A stretch of DNA of 8,961 nucleotides, from contig JALSSH010000456.1 of NCBI GenBank assembly GCA_026984385.1, positions 1-8,961 on the forward strand, given 5' to 3'. The notes beneath the pieces were generated by a model. That model was not told where the DNA came from. It saw only the letters and a program-made list of their open reading frames with translations, and did not search any database. The stretch is from Ardenticatenia bacterium. Lineage in GTDB: Bacteria > Chloroflexota > Anaerolineae > Aggregatilineales > Aggregatilineaceae. Numbering within the stretch: the stretch's first letter is position 1; each line of letters opens with the position of its first letter. Position numbers and translations under genes: made by a program. Of the stretch, positions 6,161-8,961 are shown in pieces.

Positions 6161-6580
6161 ATGCGAGTTCGTGAGGTAATGACGCCCGATCCGGTGACGA
6201 TAGGGCCGGACGACACGCTTTACACCGCCGCCGAACGAATGCACGAGCGCAACTGTCGGCGCTTGCCGGTGCTGGACGACGACGGGCAATTGATCGGCAT
6301 TCTGACCGACCGCGATTTGCGCTTGGCGGTGAACTCACCGCTGGTCTTGCGCGAACGCTGGCAGGACGAGATGCTGCTCCAGCATACCAGCGTGGACGCT
6401 TGCATGACGCCCGACCCGATTACCGCCACGCCGGAAATGTCCCTAAACGACGCGGTCGGGTTGATGCTGCGCTACAAAATCAGCGGGCTGCCGGTGTTGC
6501 AAGAAGGGCGATTGGTGGGCATTGTGACAGTCACCGACCTATTGCGCGCGTTGCAAACGCTGTTGGCCGCACAAGCATAA
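6161..6580 (+). CDS. Two-CBS-domain protein
   Basis: This 139-residue protein consists of a tandem CBS pair and little else. CBS pairs bind adenosine nucleotides (AMP, ATP, SAM and others) in a cleft between the domains and report energy status. CBS1 is about residues 5-58 (MTPDPVTIGPDDTL, then RLPVLDDDGQLIGILTDRDL). CBS2 is about 81-132 (MTPDPITATPEMSL, then GLPVLQEGRLVGIVTVTDLL). The two openings are clear copies of each other. The TDRDL and TVTDL ends carry the Thr/Asp that usually contact ribose. A strong Shine-Dalgarno, AGGAGG, ends six bases before the ATG. It follows the GT4 gene after 42 bases on the same strand and may share its transcript. No catalytic domain is attached, so it probably acts through a partner or is a stand-alone sensor. 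Its link to glycan synthesis is only positional. Confidence 0.93.
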   Translation: MRVREVMTPDPVTIGPDDTLYTAAERMHERNCRRLPVLDDDGQLIGILTDRDLRLAVNSPLVLRERWQDEMLLQHTSVDACMTPDPITATPEMSLNDAVGLMLRYKISGLPVLQEGRLVGIVTVTDLLRALQTLLAAQA

Positions 6581-6624
6581 CTCGGCTCGGGCGCTGCCCG
6601 GAAGATGCGCGCGTGAGGTCGCGG

Positions 6625-7866
6625 CTAGGCTTGCCGCACAAAATGCGCCACGCTTTCCACATGATATGTTTGGGGGAACATATCCAGCGGTTGCACGCTC
6701 ACCAACCGATACCCTTTGCGCGTCAACCGTTGGGCGTCGCGTGCCAACGTGGACGGTTCACAACTGACCATGACGATTGTTTGCGGCGCCAAATCTCCCA
6801 GCGCGTCCAGCACCCGCACATTGACTCCGCTACGGGGCGGGTCTAGCACCACGGCGTCGTAAGATTCGTTGAGCGCCCCTAGCACGTCCTCTACGTTGCC
6901 CTCGATCAAGTCCACGTTGTCAAAATCGGCCAAGTTGATATCCGCATCCGTCACCGCAGGGGGATAGCTTTCCACCGAGGTCACCAACGCGGCGCGTTCG
7001 GCCAGGAAGGCGGTAAAAAGCCCCACGCCCGCGTAGAGATCGAGCACGGCCTCGTTTCCGCGCAACGCCAATCGTTCCAACACCTCGCCGATCAACAATT
7101 CCGCCATTGGCACATTGATCTGGAAAAATCCACCCGCCGTCACGCGAAACGCCCGCCCGCGCACGGTATAGCTCACATGGCTTTCGCCGATCAAATTGAC
7201 CGGTTCGTTGTCACTGAGTAGGAAATTGACCGACACGGGCAAATCGGTGAGCAGCTCCGGCACGCTATCGTCGCGTGTGCTGAGCACGATCATTCGGTCG
7301 TCCGGATCGCTGCCGACCTGCAAGCGCACCCGCTCCAACTGCGGCACGTCCAGGTCCAACAAGGTCAACAGCTCCAGCAGCTCAGGGCGCAAAATGTGGC
7401 ATTCTTCGATGGGGATCAGCGAGGTGTTGTCCGTGCCCACAAAACACAAGCGCCCCTCCGCGTCGACATGGAAAGTGGCGTGCGAGCGATACTCCCAGGG
7501 GTGCGGGCTGGGCAGCGTCGGTAGCACCGACGGGTCAGTAAAGCCACCGATGCGCTGCAATTGGTCGGTGACCACCTCGCGTTTGAACTGCAATTGTGCC
7601 TCGTAGGCCATATGCTGAAAATGGCAACCGCCACACCCGCCAGGCCCAAAATGGGCACAACGTGGTATCACCCGCTGCGGGGATGCTTCCAACAAGCGCA
7701 CTCCTTCGGCAAAGGCGTAACGCTTGCGGTCATCGATGATGCGTGCTGTAATGCGCTCTCCGGGGATGGCGTAGGGCACAAAGATCGCTTTTCCTTCATG
7801 TCGCCCGACAGCTTTTCCACCGTGCGCCATGCCGTGCAACGTTAGCTCGAAGGTTTGCTTGTTCAC
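6625..7866 (-). CDS. rlmD: RlmD/TrmA-family RNA uracil-5-methyltransferase
   Basis: This 413-residue enzyme uses SAM to methylate C5 of a uridine in RNA, most likely 23S rRNA. Counting from GTG 7866, a TRAM RNA-binding domain fills about 4-60. An Fe-S cysteine set follows: C70, C78 and C81 (CAHFGPGGCGGC), with C156 in EECHIL as the likely fourth ligand. The catalytic domain has TAGGFFQIN (243-251), the SAM loop LDLYAGVGLF (275-284), VLDPPRSG (340-347), the nucleophile C369 in VSCEPSTLARD, and E404 in HVESVAHF as the general base. The TTG at 7869 is also possible, but the GAGGAG at 7878-7873 lies six bases before GTG 7866 and only three before the TTG. Full-length and intact. Position-specific naming (U1939 versus U747 or both) cannot be decided by eye. 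It converges on the CBS gene with 44 bases between. Confidence 0.93.
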   Translation of the reverse strand: MNKQTFELTLHGMAHGGKAVGRHEGKAIFVPYAIPGERITARIIDDRKRYAFAEGVRLLEASPQRVIPRCAHFGPGGCGGCHFQHMAYEAQLQFKREVVTDQLQRIGGFTDPSVLPTLPSPHPWEYRSHATFHVDAEGRLCFVGTDNTSLIPIEECHILRPELLELLTLLDLDVPQLERVRLQVGSDPDDRMIVLSTRDDSVPELLTDLPVSVNFLLSDNEPVNLIGESHVSYTVRGRAFRVTAGGFFQINVPMAELLIGEVLERLALRGNEAVLDLYAGVGLFTAFLAERAALVTSVESYPPAVTDADINLADFDNVDLIEGNVEDVLGALNESYDAVVLDPPRSGVNVRVLDALGDLAPQTIVMVSCEPSTLARDAQRLTRKGYRLVSVQPLDMFPQTYHVESVAHFVRQA

Positions 7867-7872
7867 CAAGAA

Positions 7873-7878
7873 CTCCTC
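7873..7878 (-). promoter_or_regulatory. Shine-Dalgarno site deciding the rlmD start
   Basis: The minus strand reads GAGGAG, then TTC, TTG, GTG. The six-base spacing favours GTG at 7866 over TTG at 7869, which would be only three bases away. Confidence 0.65.
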
Positions 7879-7939
7879 ACGTGGACGGCGTGCTGCTGTT
7901 GTGGGTCAAAACGCCATACGACGAACACCGCCTCCAGAA

Positions 7940-7945
7940 AGTATA
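7940..7945 (-). promoter_or_regulatory. Possible -10 box for rlmD
   Basis: The minus strand carries TATACT (5/6 to consensus) about 75 bases ahead of the rlmD start, in the divergent intergenic region. No good -35 hexamer is found 16-18 bases upstream, so the call is weak. Confidence 0.25.
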
Positions 7946-8006
7946 CAGTCTTTTACGGCAGATGCTCGAACACGCTCTACCCTGATGGGCATAACCTCAA
8001 TGACGG

Positions 8007-8035
8007 TTGCCCGCATGGGGGCGCTGCGTTATAGT
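8007..8035 (+). promoter_or_regulatory. Sigma70-like promoter for the polyprenol-phosphate-mannose synthase gene
   Basis: TTGCCC (8007-8012) and TATAGT (8030-8035) are separated by exactly 17 bases, matching consensus at 4/6 and 5/6. It would give a leader of about 36 bases carrying GGAG seven bases before the ATG at 8078. Found by eye. Confidence 0.55.
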
Positions 8036-8077
8036 TCCCGCACGTACCCGCAATAGACAAGCAAGCGGAGCGACTGC

Positions 8078-8845
8078 ATGGATATGCTGATCATCCTGCC
8101 GACCTATAACGAGGCCGAAAATCTCCCCAAGATGTTGGACGCGCTGTTGGCGCTGGAGCTGCCCGTGCGCCAATCTATGTTGGTGGTAGACGACAACTCG
8201 CCGGACGGCACGGGCCAAATCGCCGAGGAGTACGCCGCCCGCTATCCCGACCGCGTCAGCGTGTTGCACCGCGCGGGCAAGCAGGGGCTGGGCACGGCGT
8301 ATATCGCGGGCTTTAAGGTCGCCATTGAGCGCGGGGTAGACTTTGTCTTGCAGATGGACAGCGACTTTTCCCACGACCCCAAATACATCCCCGATCTGCT
8401 CCAGGCGGCGCTCGAAGGCGGCTACGACGTGGTGATCGGCTCGCGCTACGTCCAGGGCGGCAGCGTGGACGAGCGTTGGGGCGTGGGGCGTAAGTTGCTC
8501 AGTTGGTGGGCCAACAGCGTGTACGTGCGCGCCATCCTCCGCACGCCGATCAGGGACGCCACCGGCGGCTTTCGGCTCTGGCGCACCGAAGTTTTGCGCG
8601 GCATGGGGCTGGACCGCATTCGCTCTAACGGCTACGTCTTCCAAGTGGAAACGGCTTATGTGGCGGAGCGGTTGGGCTATCGCATCGCCGAAGTGCCGAT
8701 CCATTTCCCCGACAGGCGCTTGGGGCAATCGAAGATGAGCTTTCGCGTGCAATCGGAGGCGGCTTTGCGCGTGTGGCAAGTGCTCTGGCGGCATCGCAAG
8801 CTCAACCCCACCATGCGCGTTCCGCTTTCTGAGCTGAACGCTTAG
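8078..8845 (+). CDS. Polyprenol monophosphomannose synthase (DPM1-like, GT2)
   Basis: This 255-residue GT-A enzyme is predicted to transfer mannose from GDP-mannose to a polyprenyl phosphate on the cytoplasmic membrane face, making the lipid donor used by outward-facing transferases. It has LPTYNEAENLP (7-17), VVDDNSPDGT (36-45), KQGLGTAYIAGF (68-79), the metal-binding DSD in QMDSDFSHDP (D94, D96), VIGSRYVQGG (119-128), the acceptor loop DATGGFRLWR (160-169) and FPDRRLGQSKMS (210-221), all in the order typical of DPM1 and bacterial Ppm1 catalytic domains. There is no C-terminal membrane domain, so it is the soluble catalytic form. ATG 8078 has GGAG seven bases upstream; a second ATG lies two codons in. 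The gene begins a plus-strand unit with a membrane protein 18 bases downstream. Mannose is the usual sugar for these motifs, but glucose-type relatives exist. Confidence 0.93.
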   Translation: MDMLIILPTYNEAENLPKMLDALLALELPVRQSMLVVDDNSPDGTGQIAEEYAARYPDRVSVLHRAGKQGLGTAYIAGFKVAIERGVDFVLQMDSDFSHDPKYIPDLLQAALEGGYDVVIGSRYVQGGSVDERWGVGRKLLSWWANSVYVRAILRTPIRDATGGFRLWRTEVLRGMGLDRIRSNGYVFQVETAYVAERLGYRIAEVPIHFPDRRLGQSKMSFRVQSEAALRVWQVLWRHRKLNPTMRVPLSELNA

Positions 8846-8863
8846 CGCTTCCCAAAAAATCTC

Positions 8864-8961
8864 ATGCGCCGATATTTTCGCCCCTTCTTGCCCGACGTGC
8901 TGATCTTGCTGGGGCTGTTGCTCGTGCCCCTGCTCTACTTTGCGCCGGTGACGCTCGGCGG
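8864..8961 (+). CDS. N-terminus of a membrane protein, cut by the window edge
   Basis: Thirty-two complete codons from the ATG at 8864 are visible: a short basic start (MRRYFRPFLPD), one strongly hydrophobic helix (VLILLGLLLVPLLYF), then APVTLGG at the edge. The same frame holds the preceding gene's stop at 8843-8845 and no other ATG between, so this start is the only likely one. No clear Shine-Dalgarno is seen. The helix followed by P-V-T-L-G-G resembles the first segment of large YfhO-like or GT-C membrane glycosyltransferases of Chloroflexota, from memory of the family. Too little is present to confirm it. The 18-base gap suggests co-transcription with the polyprenol-phosphate-mannose synthase. 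Confidence 0.7.
   Translation, partial: MRRYFRPFLPDVLILLGLLLVPLLYFAPVTLG

Noticed and set aside
6587..6601. A short hairpin, CGGGC-GCT-GCCCG, between the convergent CBS and rlmD genes.
   Set aside because: Only five base pairs plus a wobble pair and no T-tract on either strand, so it is too weak to call a terminator.
7829..8056. A 75-codon plus-strand frame spanning the start of rlmD and the divergent intergenic region.
   Set aside because: No recognisable product and no ribosome site; it overlaps the rlmD start and the promoter at 8007-8035.

Overview
The window looks like a chromosomal segment of a member of the Chloroflexota, probably Anaerolineae-like. This is an inference from gene content: high-GC codon use, a secreted lipoprotein whose domains are joined by long Thr-Pro linkers, and a polyprenol-phosphate-mannose synthase beside a membrane protein. 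No rRNA, tRNA, insertion sequence, CRISPR array or phage gene was seen. Coding density is high and no gene-free stretch exceeds about 230 bases.

Left part (1-3966). The window opens inside a plus-strand gene for a family-5 (peptide/nickel type) ABC substrate-binding protein, of which only the C-terminal part is present. It converges, with a 10-base gap, on a minus-strand amino-acid-type ABC permease that has its own good promoter. Upstream of the permease on the minus strand, and separated from it by an intrinsic terminator hairpin, is a two-gene unit: a YjjX-type inosine/xanthosine triphosphatase followed after 27 bases by a 516-residue lipoprotein. The lipoprotein has a Thr-Pro linker, a carboxypeptidase-regulatory-like domain, and two copies of a Cys-containing module at its two ends.

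Middle part (3967-6580). A divergent intergenic region with a perfect TATAAT box leads into a plus-strand cluster: a WecG/TagA/CpsF glycosyltransferase, a GT4 glycosyltransferase 14 bases later with a strong Shine-Dalgarno site, and a two-CBS-domain protein. The first two genes are typical of assembly of a lipid-linked surface polysaccharide or cell-wall polymer.

Right part (6581-8961). A minus-strand RlmD/TrmA-family RNA uracil-5-methyltransferase with an Fe-S cysteine set converges on the CBS gene. Divergent from it, behind a well-formed sigma70-like promoter, is a polyprenol-phosphate-mannose synthase (GT2). This is followed 18 bases later by the start of a membrane protein that runs off the window. 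The pair fits a scheme in which mannose is loaded on a polyprenyl carrier in the cytoplasm and then used by a membrane glycosyltransferase on the outer face.

The most unusual items are the duplicated Cys module in the lipoprotein, the acidic/proline-rich insertion in the substrate-binding protein, the near-leaderless promoter geometry at the wecG-like gene, and the GT2 plus membrane-protein pair. No clearly new multi-gene system is visible.
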